From: Wurfbainia villosa
Taxonomy: Eukaryota; Streptophyta; Magnoliopsida; Zingiberales; Zingiberaceae
Length of the DNA stretch: 64,000 nt
Direction of reading: 5' to 3'
Assembly (NCBI GenBank): GCA_025175895.1
Contig: CM046008.1
Coordinates: 23,639,255-23,703,254 of the forward strand
The position numbers were made by a program, and so were the translations under genes. Below, one piece after another: positions 11,762 to 23,324 of this stretch. Each line of letters opens with the position of its first letter. Position 1 is the stretch's first letter. The notes beneath the pieces are model-generated. The model did no database searches, was not told where the DNA came from, and was given only the letters and a program-made list of their open reading frames with translations.

Positions 11762-11928
11762 TGTTGGAACGTCGGTGGTCGGCTAGAGGGGGGCGAATAG
11801 CCCTTAATTGTGTGTACGGTGGAATTCAATCGCTCTTCGCGTGCTCGTCTACAATACTCGTTAATGCATAGAAGAAATAATAGTAATACGAATACAAAAG
11901 ACAAGCATACACAAATACATATGATATA
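11762..11928 (-). repeat. G1 3' LTR, part 1 (outer end)
   Basis: It matches 30288-30455 closely (TGTTGGAACRTCGGTGG..., GAATAGCCCTTAAT, CGCTCTTCG). It is interrupted at the duplication atata by T-A and continues at 23330. Confidence 0.88.
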
Positions 11929-12128
11929 TGTAAAATACCGGAGAAATAAAAATAAAAAAAATAAAAAAAAATATTCCTCAGTAATTGATAAAACATCTTG
12001 TGGAATTTTTCAGAAATTTTTAGAAATTTTTCTGGATTTAAATGGAGGTTCTATAGATATTTTATAGGGATAAAGTAAACAGGCTTTTGTAAAGCTTGTT
12101 TCGACTATAATGAGGTGTTAAATTTCCC

Positions 12129-12135
12129 TATAAAG
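12129..12135 (+). promoter_or_regulatory. TATA box of the T-A 5' LTR
   Basis: TATAAAG, with the equivalent at 19978-19984 in the 3' LTR, lies at the border between the AT-rich U3 part and the GC-rich leader. Transcription would start about 25-30 bp downstream. Confidence 0.55.
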
Positions 12136-13878
12136 CCGATTTCTGACTTCTCATTCCCCGTCGGTTTCTTTTTCTCCGCGACGACTCCTTTCTTCTTCCG
12201 CGACCTCGAGCGTGAGAAGCGGCGGGTCGGGCCATCCTCGGCGATCTTGCGGACGAGCAAAAGCAGAGGGCGCATAAGTGGTTGGGAGCTTGAATCGGCG
12301 ACGTCCGACGGTGTGTTGCCGATCTGGGATCTCTGCCGGAGCAGATGGTGGTCTAGCAGCAGCTGGATGGCACTGTGCTCGGGTAGGGACGACGACGACT
12401 TGCTGCCGGAGCCGAGGTTCCCAGCGGGAGCTAGGGCAGTTCTTCGGATGCGTTGACTTCGCCGATGAACAAAGGATCGCCGCTGGAAACTAGGTAAGGG
12501 GTGATTCCTTACATTGGACTAGATTTAGGGCTATGGTCCATCTTCCTTGCGATGAGCTTGATCTGTGTTGGGCAGGTGTTGGTGTCGGCAAACAGGGGAT
12601 AGGTAAAGTTGTGGCTGTCGGTTCTGTGGAGTTGATGCCGGTGAGGATTAACTATCGGTAAAGCTTCATAGTGTTGGTAAGCAAGGTTAGTTCTCCCTTT
12701 TATGCTGTGAATTCAAGTTTGATTCGTTGGATGGACAGTGAGTTGAGAGCTTGGTGAATTCCAATCGGTTGAAGTGGCTGTGGATGGAATTTGCAGTATG
12801 AATTCTGGTGATTGTAGGTGTCGGATCTTAGGTTGAATGGGTCGGTGGCAGTGTGCAATAGAGGGGATGATCGAATTGAAGGAGTTGGTGGTATGTGATT
12901 AGTTTAAATGTTAAGCTAATATGGATTGTTCTGTTTTGTTGATGGTGGATTTGTGTGTTGAACCGGCTGTGGAATCATTGAAATTCAGCTATAGGTGGAG
13001 TAGGTTAGTCATGAGTGATTTAACTTGCAGATTTGGAATGGTAGATGTAATGGATGTGAACAGAGGTGTTTTGTGGTTGTGTTGCTATGTTCAGCATGAA
13101 TGAATGTCGATCTGGGAATGGCTCTGTCGTGGTGGTAAAAAAGGGGTTGTGAATAGTTGGATGTGATTTCTCCACTTGAGATCCAGAAGATGTGCAAGTG
13201 TAGATAAGGTTGGTAAGTTCGGATATGGTTGGTTATAAATGCATAATAGGTTGTTATGTGGCCTAATGGTCGATGGGGATTAATGGGGAGGATTGATTAG
13301 GTTAATTTGATAACTAGATCAATCTAGTTGATCAGGATACGAAGTCGATATAGGATTTGATTTGATAATTTGTTGTATGCTTGCACTAAATCATAATGTT
13401 TGATATGTGCAGGATAGGATACGAGACAGGACCACGACAGTGAAGATATTATTCTGAGCTTCTTAGAAGGTGGGTAATTTCCTACCTGGTCCGGGTAGAT
13501 GTATTGCATTCAGATTTAGTCATAGATATGAGCATGTTAAGTGTTCATATTACCTTGACCCTGCTCTTATTATCGTATGCTTGAACTTATCGTTGGATAT
13601 ATTTATGCTCAATTGTTGATATCACATATACCCTATCATGATTTAGGAGTTATAGATGTGATGTAAATTGGCCTAGATGTTTAGTAGGGTGTAAATGTTA
13701 GTACGAGGGATGACCCAATTTATAAATTGGAAAAAGGTCATCTATTGGTAGGTAATGCCCTAAATGTAGGATCTATTTCCAATACTTGTATGTTTCATAC
13801 TGTTACCAAACATGAGTTGTGTAATGGTTAAGTGAAGGGTGATTAGAGTGTCACTACGGACCGGTGGTCCCAGCATGA

Positions 13879-14085
13879 TATGATCAGTCGAGTACGACTC
13901 TCTACAGGATAGAGAGTGTGTCGATCAGTTGAGTACGACTCTCTATTGGATAGAGAGTTATGATCAGTTGAGTACGTCGCTCTACAGGATAGAGAGTCCG
14001 TCGATCTGTTGAGTACAACTCTCTACAGGATAGAGAGTATTGATTAGATGGGTATGACTCTTTGCTGAACAGAGAGTCTGTGGTA
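13879..14085 (+). repeat. Five-unit tandem repeat of about 41 bp with hairpins
   Basis: Units start near 13891, 13932, 13971, 14012 and 14052. Most contain CTCTCTACAGGATAGAGAG or a close variant, an inverted repeat of CTCTCTA and TAGAGAG. The later 3' LTR of T-A has lost this region. Confidence 0.8.
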
Positions 14086-14817
14086 GATGGCTATACGTGT
14101 GACAGCATACACATGTCGTTTGCATGCATTCTGACGACATAGTCTCCCTTGGGGTTGAGAGAGTCGTCAGTCATCTTGCCTCCCAAAGCACTCCCCGAGG
14201 AGTAACTGGTGTGAGGGCAGAGCATCTGTTGTGCCACACTCTACCACTATAGACGGTGGTAGTTGGAGTTACGTGCAGTTGTTCTGGGTGCGTGGTACTC
14301 GACCACTCATTGGTAGTGTTAGTCAGAGTGGCCAGCAGTAGGGACCCCCGTTGTGTAGCGAGCTCTTTACGCTCATATGCTACTTGATCATACTGCCCAC
14401 TCGGCCACTCTATAGCAGTGGTTGGTGTGAGTTGGGACAGTTGTCATGTCGTGCCACCTAGACCACACTGGGATCATGGTAGCGAGTAGGGGTGAGCAGG
14501 CATGACCATGCATGCTGCATTACCGTATCTTATGACACTTTGCATATTACCATATATATATACATATATGCATGTATATATATATATATGGATGGTTGAG
14601 ATTAATATATATATATAGATACAGTCTATATATATATGATTATTGTGATATTGCATTTGTTTGTATTATGCTTGCTGCACTTGATTGTATATCATATTCA
14701 TGCATGCTTCCTGCATATGTTATACGGTTGTGTCGGGTACTGGTATATGTGTTGGATAGACCATTAGATACCTTGACCTGTAGCTAGAGTATATTTTGAG
14801 TTGAGCTACTCTTCCTG

Positions 14818-14818
<1 letters not shown>

Positions 14819-14893
<75 letters not shown>
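14819..14893. repeat. TA microsatellite, about 75 bp
   Basis: An uninterrupted TA run. The matching place in the 3' LTR (22656-22679) has only about 24 bp, so the run has expanded or contracted since insertion. Confidence 0.95.
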
Positions 14894-14897
<4 letters not shown>

Positions 14898-15539
14898 GAT
14901 ATATGTTCAGGTTGGATCAGAGTAGCATGGAAGACTTCAGGTATGTCTATATTTTTATGTTATTTATTTGGTTAGACGGTATATGCTTGTATTTATACAC
15001 TATGTTGATATACTTGTTGTACTTCTAGAGTATGTTGTTGAAAATACATGTGATATGGCATATATACATGTTTTTCTATTACCTGCTGAGTTTTACTCAC
15101 CACCCCCCACGGACCCTGGGTTTTCTGTCGCCCAGGTAACAGGTAGAAGACTTTGTGACGGCTTGGAGCACCGCCGGCTGACATCGTCTCATCTCACCTC
15201 CGAGGCTCCCGTGTGTATTTGGGCTTTCCGTCCGTTGTATATTGTATTTTGGAGCTTTCGTGATGTACATGTTGTATATTCGGATTTTTTATCGAAGTTT
15301 TGTATTGTTGTGATGTGTTAGTCATACCGGTATGCATGTGTAGGATTGTATTGTTGTTGTATCGTTTCCGCTGTGTGTAGTTGTGGTGTTGATATATATA
15401 TACTGTTGTGGTTTGGTATATTTTTATATATTGTTGTCATTGTGGGCCTATGAGCCTTGTATTAACCCGAAATGTTGCCACGTACAGGGGAGATGTCGTC
15501 TGTTTGATTTTCGGCTCGGCATGCTCTCGGGGCGTGACA

Positions 15540-17869
15540 ACTTTAGTGGTATCATAACCCAAGGTTCTGCGATGCCATACAATGATGTTTTGTGTCAAGT
15601 CTTGGATTCTCGGGAGTCGATTTATTCGGTTTTGGTTTTCTGAGATGAGATGGACAGCGGCCTGAGGTCCAAGCAGCACGAGGTAAGAATTCTTGAAAAA
15701 CTTATGGTTTATAGATATTTATCTAAACTTGATTAGTAGGTGTATACCATATAGTTATGACACCTGTGCAGACTTGTAGTAGGGGTTGTCCATCGAGGCG
15801 ACCAACCAGAGTGACCTTTAGGGTTTATACTCTCGGTTATGTTGGCTATGCATTTAGATGCTTATACCAGGGAGTAACCTATAGTGTATTGGTTATTATT
15901 CATAACCGTGGTATGAGTTGACCACGGGAACGACCTGTTGAGTCTGTGAGTCTTGAACCTGTGTCGAGAAGGTGATTTACCTTTGAGAGCTGACTGATAC
16001 CGATTCAGAAAATAGGGGTCAAGTCATCACATTTATTATGGAAATCAGAGACTACAGTCTTAGAGATTTCCACTAACTGTGCTAGTCAGATCATTACCTG
16101 TGGGTAATGAACAGACTTGTAGACTATTGTGATGCAGATAGCGGAAGACTAGGTTACCGTGTTTCATAGGAATTTTTATCCCTGAGTTATTCGTACTGAG
16201 TTGTATAACTTTGAGAGTACTTTTGAGTACTTAACTCATGTTATACCGAGAAAGAAGAATTGTTTGCATACCATTATCGGGATCAAATTGGTATTTGGTG
16301 ATAAATGCAGAAAATAATCTTCGGAAAATAATATATCACTTGATCATGGATTAGTGATGTTGAAAGAGTGTATTTTCCCGTGTCACTTTTAGTGACACAT
16401 TGTAAGGAATTCTTGAGCTTAAAAAAAAGGGTGATCAGTTAGTAATAGTGTACTGTGCAGAGTCGTGAGACTTGCAAAGGTTACGACCACCTAATAGCTC
16501 AAGAAGATGAATGGATATTTTAAGCCACCTACGATTGTTGGTTTACTGTTGGATTAAGATGACGGGATCTTCTACCAGATCTTGTCGGAAGACGTTGGAT
16601 TGAGACAGGAGTTTAAAAATGACTCCGTACAAGGGTTTAAGAGTTGGAGACCGATAAGCAAATATTGCAGGTCAACTTATTAGTGTCAGAAGTCTTCGAC
16701 TATTGGATAAAAGGAGCAAGATCGGAGTCATAGGCTTTGAGCTACTATCCGATTATGGAAGACCAACCGCAGATCATCAGGATATTCTCGAGGATATCAG
16801 CAAAATCAGAACAAAGACTTCGAAGGGATTATGTGCATGCAGTGCGGATGCGAAGTCAGATTATCCGTTGGATCAGTTCAGTTGTTGCTATTGTTGAGCA
16901 ACCAGTACAGTGGAGCAGGTGTACCTTGAAGATTTAGTTGAAGACTATCGATGGTGTTCCGGGAGGAAGATCGCGAGACGAGAAGATGTGGGTTACCTTA
17001 TCAGCATCAACATACTACCTTAGGAGTGGTTGGAGTTCCTTGATACTCCCCTTCAGCAGAGATCAGCACAGAAGTAGCATCAGCAGAAGACATTATAGAA
17101 GACTCAGCAGACAACAACAAGCAGTTACCTCCAGATGTGTTTTGCTTAATGCAGAGGAGAGAGTATACGACGAAGGTCGTATCTATTCGGTATTCTATAG
17201 TTGCAGCTTATAGGATTAAGTGATGGGATCGGATGATCTAGGAAAAATCCTCGGATCATTCATTGCAGAAATGCGACCGCTTTGTCGTGAACTGTTGGAT
17301 CTGATCTGGTTCTCTTCGGAGAAAGGCCGAGACCTACGAGGAGCCTTTGGATCGGATCGATCAATAATTGATGATTCAGGGTATTACTTTAGTTTACCCT
17401 CAAGGTTAATATGTTGAGAGATGCTTGTAGTTACAGGTATCTGTATCTAGAACATTCTCAGTTGGATTAGAAGGGTCCTTTACATCGACTTGTGGGTCGA
17501 TGGTATCTCTACCATCAGGTGAGATGAGGATCAACAATTAAGAAGTCAAGGGATGCCCTTAGACTCGGATAGACATATCTTTACTGTAGACATATCCTTA
17601 CGGATGGTCAAGTTTTTGAGATTATAGTATGATTATGTCTCTCAGATGTGCGTATAATCTGAGAGCAATCGGATGTAGTTTCGGATGAACTCCTAGCCTT
17701 GTTGTTGCTTAGGCAAGTGGAGTAGGCGATCGAAATGATTGCAGAAATTAGTTCTGGTTTCGAATATCACATATGAGTGATAATTTTGTTGGCATCAGTG
17801 TTGCTAAACACTATAGAAATTGGAAGAATATAAATTGTGATTATAGGATATGTTGGAAGGGATATTTAT
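15540..17869 (+). other. T-A internal region, 5' part (leader and gag remains, no frame)
   Basis: It begins with a weakened PBS (TGGTATCATAACC, 15546-15558). The rest, where gag and protease should be, has no frame longer than about 90 codons and no zinc knuckle that I could find. It is decayed rather than deleted, since sequence length is still substantial. Confidence 0.6.
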
Positions 17870-19520
17870 CTATCCCAGTATTCCTCCTTGAGAAGATCAC
17901 GAACTCTTTGTTGAAAGAGAGATGAACCTTTAAAAGTATGCATCGATTATCGATGATGGAATACAGTAGTTGTCGTGATGAATATCCTCCGTTGGGGATA
18001 GATGATCTGTTTAGATCAACAAAGGACATCTGTGTATACTCTAAGGTTGATTTGCGACTGGAGCATTGACATTGTAATGACATGGTGTCATACAATTATC
18101 AGTGTCGTGATGATTAAAATATATCATCAGTGTAGAGTAAAGAGAATGCAGGTGTGTAAAGACGACAATTTCATACTTGGTATGAATTGTTATGAGTTGT
18201 GATTAAGTTGCTAGACTAATTAATGATTTAGTCGTCACTGGATTGGAGAATCGTGTATCCTGAACATGATAGGATCCTTTTGTAGTTGTTGGAGTTGCGT
18301 AACTTGTCCACTGTTTATTGTGGTAGTTGGAGTTGCGCACTCGACCACCATAGATGGTGGTTTTCCTTGTATGTTTTGGTTAGTACTGTAGATGTGGATA
18401 GAATGTCTTAGCACTACTATACCACAGACTTGTTTGACAAAGGTGATGTTGGAAATCATTTAGTCGGAAGCTGATGAAACCAGTTATAAGACCTAGACGG
18501 CGGTTAACTTTTACACGAGTATTAGTTAATCCTTCCGGAGTGGATAAAAGGATGATGTACACAAATGCATCGTTTCAGGGATCGGAACGATTCCGATGCA
18601 GTGAATGAGGCATATCTTATCCCTACGTCAGTTAAGAAACTACGAGTTAGTCTGTCATATACATGACGAGGCTTTAGTAGTTATTATCTGGATTTGTAAT
18701 TGTATGGAGCAGGAATGCTCATGGGATTTTTGACAAGCTACTGGGTAGCTACAATGGAGTTGCTGGAGCACGAACAGTTGCAACAACGGGTAAGATTGAT
18801 CGCTATAGTCTCCCATACACTTACAAAGTGCGTGGTGGAGTGGAATTTTTGGACGACAGATGAACTTCTCTTTTGAGAAGATAATTTCTCGTCTCTGATA
18901 AGGATAGTGTGTTCTGGACACGCGTCCAGTCAAGAAAGAGTCGCTACAGGAAGCATATCATTGGAGATTTACTATTCACCCTGAGGGTACTCAGATGTAT
19001 CGAGAGTGAAATGTTGTACTAGTTGAATGGTATAAAGAGAGTTATAGCAGATTTTTGCTACTCGATGTTTTGTATGCCAGCGAGTGAAGGCTGAACATCA
19101 AAAACCCGGTGGGATGCTCCAGGAAATTTCGATTCCAGAATGGAAGTGGGAGCATATCACGATTGATTGCGTTACGGGATTGCCTAGAACCCGTAAAGGA
19201 CGTTATGCGATTTGGGTGATTGTGGATCGACTGACCAAATCAGCTCATTTCCTTCCTATTCGTGGGTCGTACTCGTGGACCATCCGTCAGCGTTGTATTA
19301 CCGAAAGATTATCAGATTGAGTGGGGTACTCTTAAGTACCATATCGGATAGAGATTCGCGATATACCTCGCGATTTTGGCAGAGTCTACACCAAACTATG
19401 GCACAGAGCTTCGACTTAGTGCAACGTTTCATTCGCAGACGGATAGACAGTCTGAGTGTATCATTCAGATCATGTTCTGAAAGAGGTTCCGATTCTACCT
19501 CAGTCTAATGTGACTTACGA
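17870..19520 (+). pseudogene. pol: Heavily decayed gypsy pol of T-A
   Basis: Remnants appear in pol order. Near 17930-18066 a reverse transcriptase piece reads like CIDYR, then PPLGIDDLF and VYSKVDLRL. Near 18580-18680 are RNase H-like remains. At 19084-19320 an integrase piece shows WKWEHITIDCVTGLPRTRKG and IWVIVDRLTKSAHFLPI, the form usual in chromoviruses. Stops and frameshifts occur every few dozen codons. No chromodomain is visible. The same stretch occurs, equally decayed, in T-B. Confidence 0.7.
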
Positions 19521-19760
19521 GGAGATTCCAGGGTAGAGCCTGGGTCTTAAGGAGCGATAGTAGTGGGACGAAGACCATTCCGACTCGTAAAGGTTGGATG
19601 ACAATATCATACCGATGAGGAGGCTATGTGGAAGCTGGAAGATACTATCCGAGCTCGATGGTCTCATCTGGTCACTTGAGGAAGGTATGTGGTCCTTTCG
19701 GAAACTTGCTTGAAGTAAATTTTTGCATGTTAGTACGAAATTTGGGGACCAAATTTTTAT

Positions 19761-19773
19761 AAGTGGGGGAGAA
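19761..19773 (+). promoter_or_regulatory. Polypurine tract of T-A
   Basis: AAGTGGGGGAGAA stands directly before the 3' LTR, after GGGGACCAAATTTTTAT. T-B has the same arrangement on the other strand (39435-39466). Confidence 0.8.
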
Positions 19774-22700
19774 TGTAAAATACCGTAGAAAAATAATAAT
19801 AATAAAAATAAAAATAAAAATATTCCTCGGTAATTGATAAAACATCTTGTGGAATTTTTCAGAAATTTTTAGAAATTTTTCTGGATTTAAATGGAGGTTC
19901 TATAGATATTTTATAGGCATAAAGTAAACAGGCTTTTGTAAAGCCTGTTTAGACTATAATGAGGTGTTAAATTTCCTTATAAAGCCGATTTCCGACTTCT
20001 CATTCCCTGTCGGTTTCTTTTTCTCCGCGACGACTCCTTTCTTCTTCTCGCGATCTCGCGACCGGTGGATTGCCGAGACCGTGACCTCGCTGGAGCGCGG
20101 AGAAGCGGCGACTGCGGCTGGGCCATCCTCGGCGATCTTGCGGACGAGCAAAAGAAGAGGGTGCGTGAGTGGTTGGGAGCTTGAATCGGTGACATCCGAC
20201 GATGTGCTGCCGATCTGGGATCTCTGTCGGAGAAGATGGTGGTCTAGCAGCGGCTGGACGGCGCTGTGCTTGGGTAGGGACGACGACGACTTGCTGTTGG
20301 AGCCGGGGTTCCCAGCGGGAGCTAGGGCAGTGCTTCGGACGCGTTGACTTCGCCGGTGAATACAGGATCGCCGCTGGAAACTAGGTAAGGGGCGACTCCT
20401 TACATTGGAATAGATTTAGGGCTATGGTGCATCTTCCTTGCGATGAGCTCGATCTGTGTTGGGCAAGTGTTGGTGTCGGCAAACAGGGGATAGGTAAAGT
20501 TGTGGTTGTCGGTTCTGTGGAGTTGATGCCGGTGAGGATTAACTGTCAGTGAAGCTTTAAAGTGTTGGTAAGCAAGGTCAGTTCTCCCTTTTATGCTGTG
20601 AATTCAAGTTTGATTCGTTGGATGGACAGTGAGTTGAGAGCTTGGTGAATTCCAGTCGGTTGAAGTGGCTGTGGATGGGTCTTGGAGTAGGAATTCTGGT
20701 GATTGTAGGTGTCGGATCTTAGGTTGAATGGGTCGGTGGCAGTGTGTAATAGAGGGGCTGATCGAATTGAAGGAGTTGGTGGTATGTGATTAGTTTTAGT
20801 GTTAAGCTAATATGGATTATTCTGTTTTGTTGATGGTGGATTTGTGTGTTGAACCGGTTGTGGAATCATTGAAATTCAGCTATAGGTGGAGTAGGTTAGT
20901 CGTGAGTGATTTAACTTGCAGATTTGGAATGGTAGATGTAATGGATGTGAACAGAGGTGTTTTGTGGTTGTGTTGCTATGTTCAGCATGAATGAATGTCG
21001 ATCTGGGAATGGCTCTGTCGTGGTGGTAAAAAAGGGGCTGTGAATAGTTGGATGTGATTTCTCCACTTGAGATTCAGAAGATGTGCATGTGTAGATAAGG
21101 TTGGTAAGTTCGGATATGTTAGGGTAATCTCTTGCCATGATAAGGTTTTGATGTGTGTGGCAAAGGGTTTAAGTTAGGTTGTTATTGTGATTTGATATGT
21201 GCGTTGGAGTCTTGCAGGGCTTAGTAATTCACACATGGAGTCGTGGCAAGTTTCACATCTCATGACTCGGTCCTTGTGTCGGTGAAGGATTGCTTTGCGG
21301 AAGTCGTACGCTTGGAGCATCCAAGGGACCGCCGGACGAGAAGCTTGGAGTGAAGCCGGAGGAAGTAGACTTTTGAGGCAAGAGACGTGAAGAAGCATTG
21401 CAGAGTTGTGCGCCTGATGCTGCCGAGGGACGTGGCCGCGAATGAAGAGAACTTCGAAGGCGAGGGACTCCGAGGGATGAGAGTGAGCAAATGTAATTCG
21501 GGAAGTGTCGGGTGAAACTTAGCCATCTGGCTAAGTGTCGGATGAGCTTTCCCGACACCAGTCGACTGCCATATACTGGCAGTCGACTGCTCTAAGTCGA
21601 TGGTTCAATCGACTGATATAACACCAGGTCTAGTGCTTGTCGACCGCCATGGATCGGCAATGATCGATGTCGACGCTACCGACCGCCAGGAATGGCAGTT
21701 GATCACAAGATGTGGGCACGAGAATGTAGTCGACCGCAGAGCACTCGATTGATCGAGCATCACGATCGATGGTAATATCGATCGATGATGCGATCGCTGG
21801 ATGAAATCCAACGTGGAAAGCGGCCGTTATTAGGTAACGGCTACAGGACTAGTCGACTGATTGGGACATCAGTCGACTGCTCCTGTGTCAACGGGAAGAA
21901 ACCCTCTTCTTCTATAAAAAGGAAGGGGATGGGGCTTTGGGAGGTTAATGCTTCAACTCTAATCTTCTCCCAAAGTGCTACAAACATCTTCCCACTCTTC
22001 TTACTTGCTTTTACTTCATTCTTATTGTAAGAAGAGTGATCTTGATTGTAAAGTTTACTTCCACCTAGCTTGGTGCAAAGGAGAGACCAATAGTGGATTG
22101 GTTTTGGCAGAGTGATTCACCGAGGACGAATCGGGTCGTGGATTAGCGGCGTAGCCGTGAACCACGTTAAATCTCGGTGTTTGTATTGTTTGTATTTCTC
22201 TTTGTTTAATTTGCTTGTCTTTGTGTTTCCGTTGCGCTAATCTCTTTGTAGACGAGCAAATTACGCCATCCATCGGAAGAGGGCTATTCACGGGTCACCT
22301 AGGCCACACTGGGGTCGTGGTAGCGAGTAGGGGTGAGCAGGCATGACCATGCATGCTGCATTACCGTATCTTATGGCACTTTGCATATTACCATATATAT
22401 ATACATATATGCATGTATATATATATGGATGGTTGAGATTAATATATATATATAGACACAGTCTATATATATATGATTATTGTGATGTTGCATTTGTTTG
22501 TATTATTCTTGCTGCACTTGATTGTATATCATATTCATGCATGCTTCCTGCATATTTTATACGGTTGTGTCGGGTACTGGTATATGTGTTGGACAGACCA
22601 TTAGATACCTTGACCTGTAGCTAAAGTATATTTTGAGTTGAGCTACTCTTCCTGTTATATATATATATATATATATATGTTGGATATATGTTCAGGTTGG

Positions 22701-23324
22701 ATCAGAGTAGCATGGAAGACTTCAGGTATGTCTGTATTTTTATGTTGTTTATTTGGTTAGACGATATATGCTTGTATTTATACACTATGTTGATATACCT
22801 GTTGTACTTCTAGAGTATGTTGTTGAAAATACATGTGATATGGCATATATATATATTTTTCTATTACCTGCTGAGTTTTACTCACCACCCCCCACGGACC
22901 CTGGGTTTTCTGTCGCCCAGGTAACAGGTAGAAGACTTCGTGATGGCTTGGAGCACCGCCGGCTGACATCGTCCCATCTCACCTCCGAGGCTCCCATGTG
23001 TATTTGGGCTTTCCGTCCGTTGTATATTGTATTTTGGAGCTTTCGTGATGTACATGTTGTATATTCAGATTTTTTATCGAAGTTTTGTATTGTTGTGATG
23101 TGTTAGTCATACCGGTATGCATGTGTAGGATTGTATTGTTGTTGTATCGTTTCCGCTGTGTGTAGTTGTGGTGTTGATATATATATACTGTTGTGGTTTG
23201 GTATATTTTTATATATTGTTGTCATTGTGTGCCTACGGGCCTTGTATTAACCCGAAATATTGTCACGTACAGGGGAGATGTCGTCCGTTTAATTTTCGGC
23301 TCGGCATGCTCTCGGGGCGTGACA
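19774..23324 (+). repeat. T-A 3' LTR, with a replaced segment
   Basis: It is colinear with the 5' LTR up to 21117 (5' LTR position about 13228) and again from 22289 (5' LTR about 14450). The 1.2 kb in between, including the hairpin array, has been lost and a foreign LTR piece (21118-22288) lies in its place. Confidence 0.85.
21118..22288 (+). mobile_element. Foreign copia-type LTR fragment inside the T-A 3' LTR
   Basis: It starts TGTTAGGGTAATC and resembles LTRs of the G1/G2 and Sirevirus type: CAGTCGACTG palindromes at 21540-21870, GATCGATC words, a TATA box (21913-21920), and near the end TCGGAAGAGGGCTATTCA, where the C-run box and CCAACA would follow. That final piece is missing. It appears to be an inserted LTR that then lost its end together with neighbouring T-A sequence. 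Confidence 0.6.

Larger units (their letters stand above)
11929..15539 (+). repeat. T-A 5' LTR (3.6 kb)
   Basis: Recognisable blocks are the start with CAGAAATTTTTAGAAATTTTTCTGG, a TATA box (TATAAAG, 12129-12135), a GC-rich leader to 12493, a hairpin array, a TA microsatellite, and the end GGGGCGTGACA. Candidate splice signals divide it into short exon-like pieces. A 113-codon frame at 12115-12456 is frameshifted in the other LTR and is not called a gene. Confidence 0.85.
11929..23324 (+). mobile_element. T-A: Tekay/Del-like gypsy element with both LTRs (duplication atata)
   Basis: 5' LTR 11929-15539, internal 15540-19773, 3' LTR 19774-23324. LTRs run TGTAAAATACC to GGGGCGTGACA. The duplication atata at 11924-11928 and 23325-23329 is low in complexity, but removing the element restores the G1 LTR exactly. 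The internal region (4.2 kb) is shorter than usual for Tekay elements and holds only degraded pol. Clade is inferred from the LTR ends and an integrase remnant. Confidence 0.85.

Noticed and set aside
12115..12456. 113-codon frame, and its 127-codon partner at 19964-20347, as a real gene in the Tekay LTR
   Set aside because: The two LTR copies differ by indels that change the frame, no domain is recognisable, and the frame spans the TATA box. It is better explained as GC-rich leader sequence.
13879..14085. CRISPR-like array of regularly spaced repeats
   Set aside because: The repeats are head-to-tail degenerate units with no distinct spacers, they sit inside a plant LTR, and no cas-like gene exists in the window.
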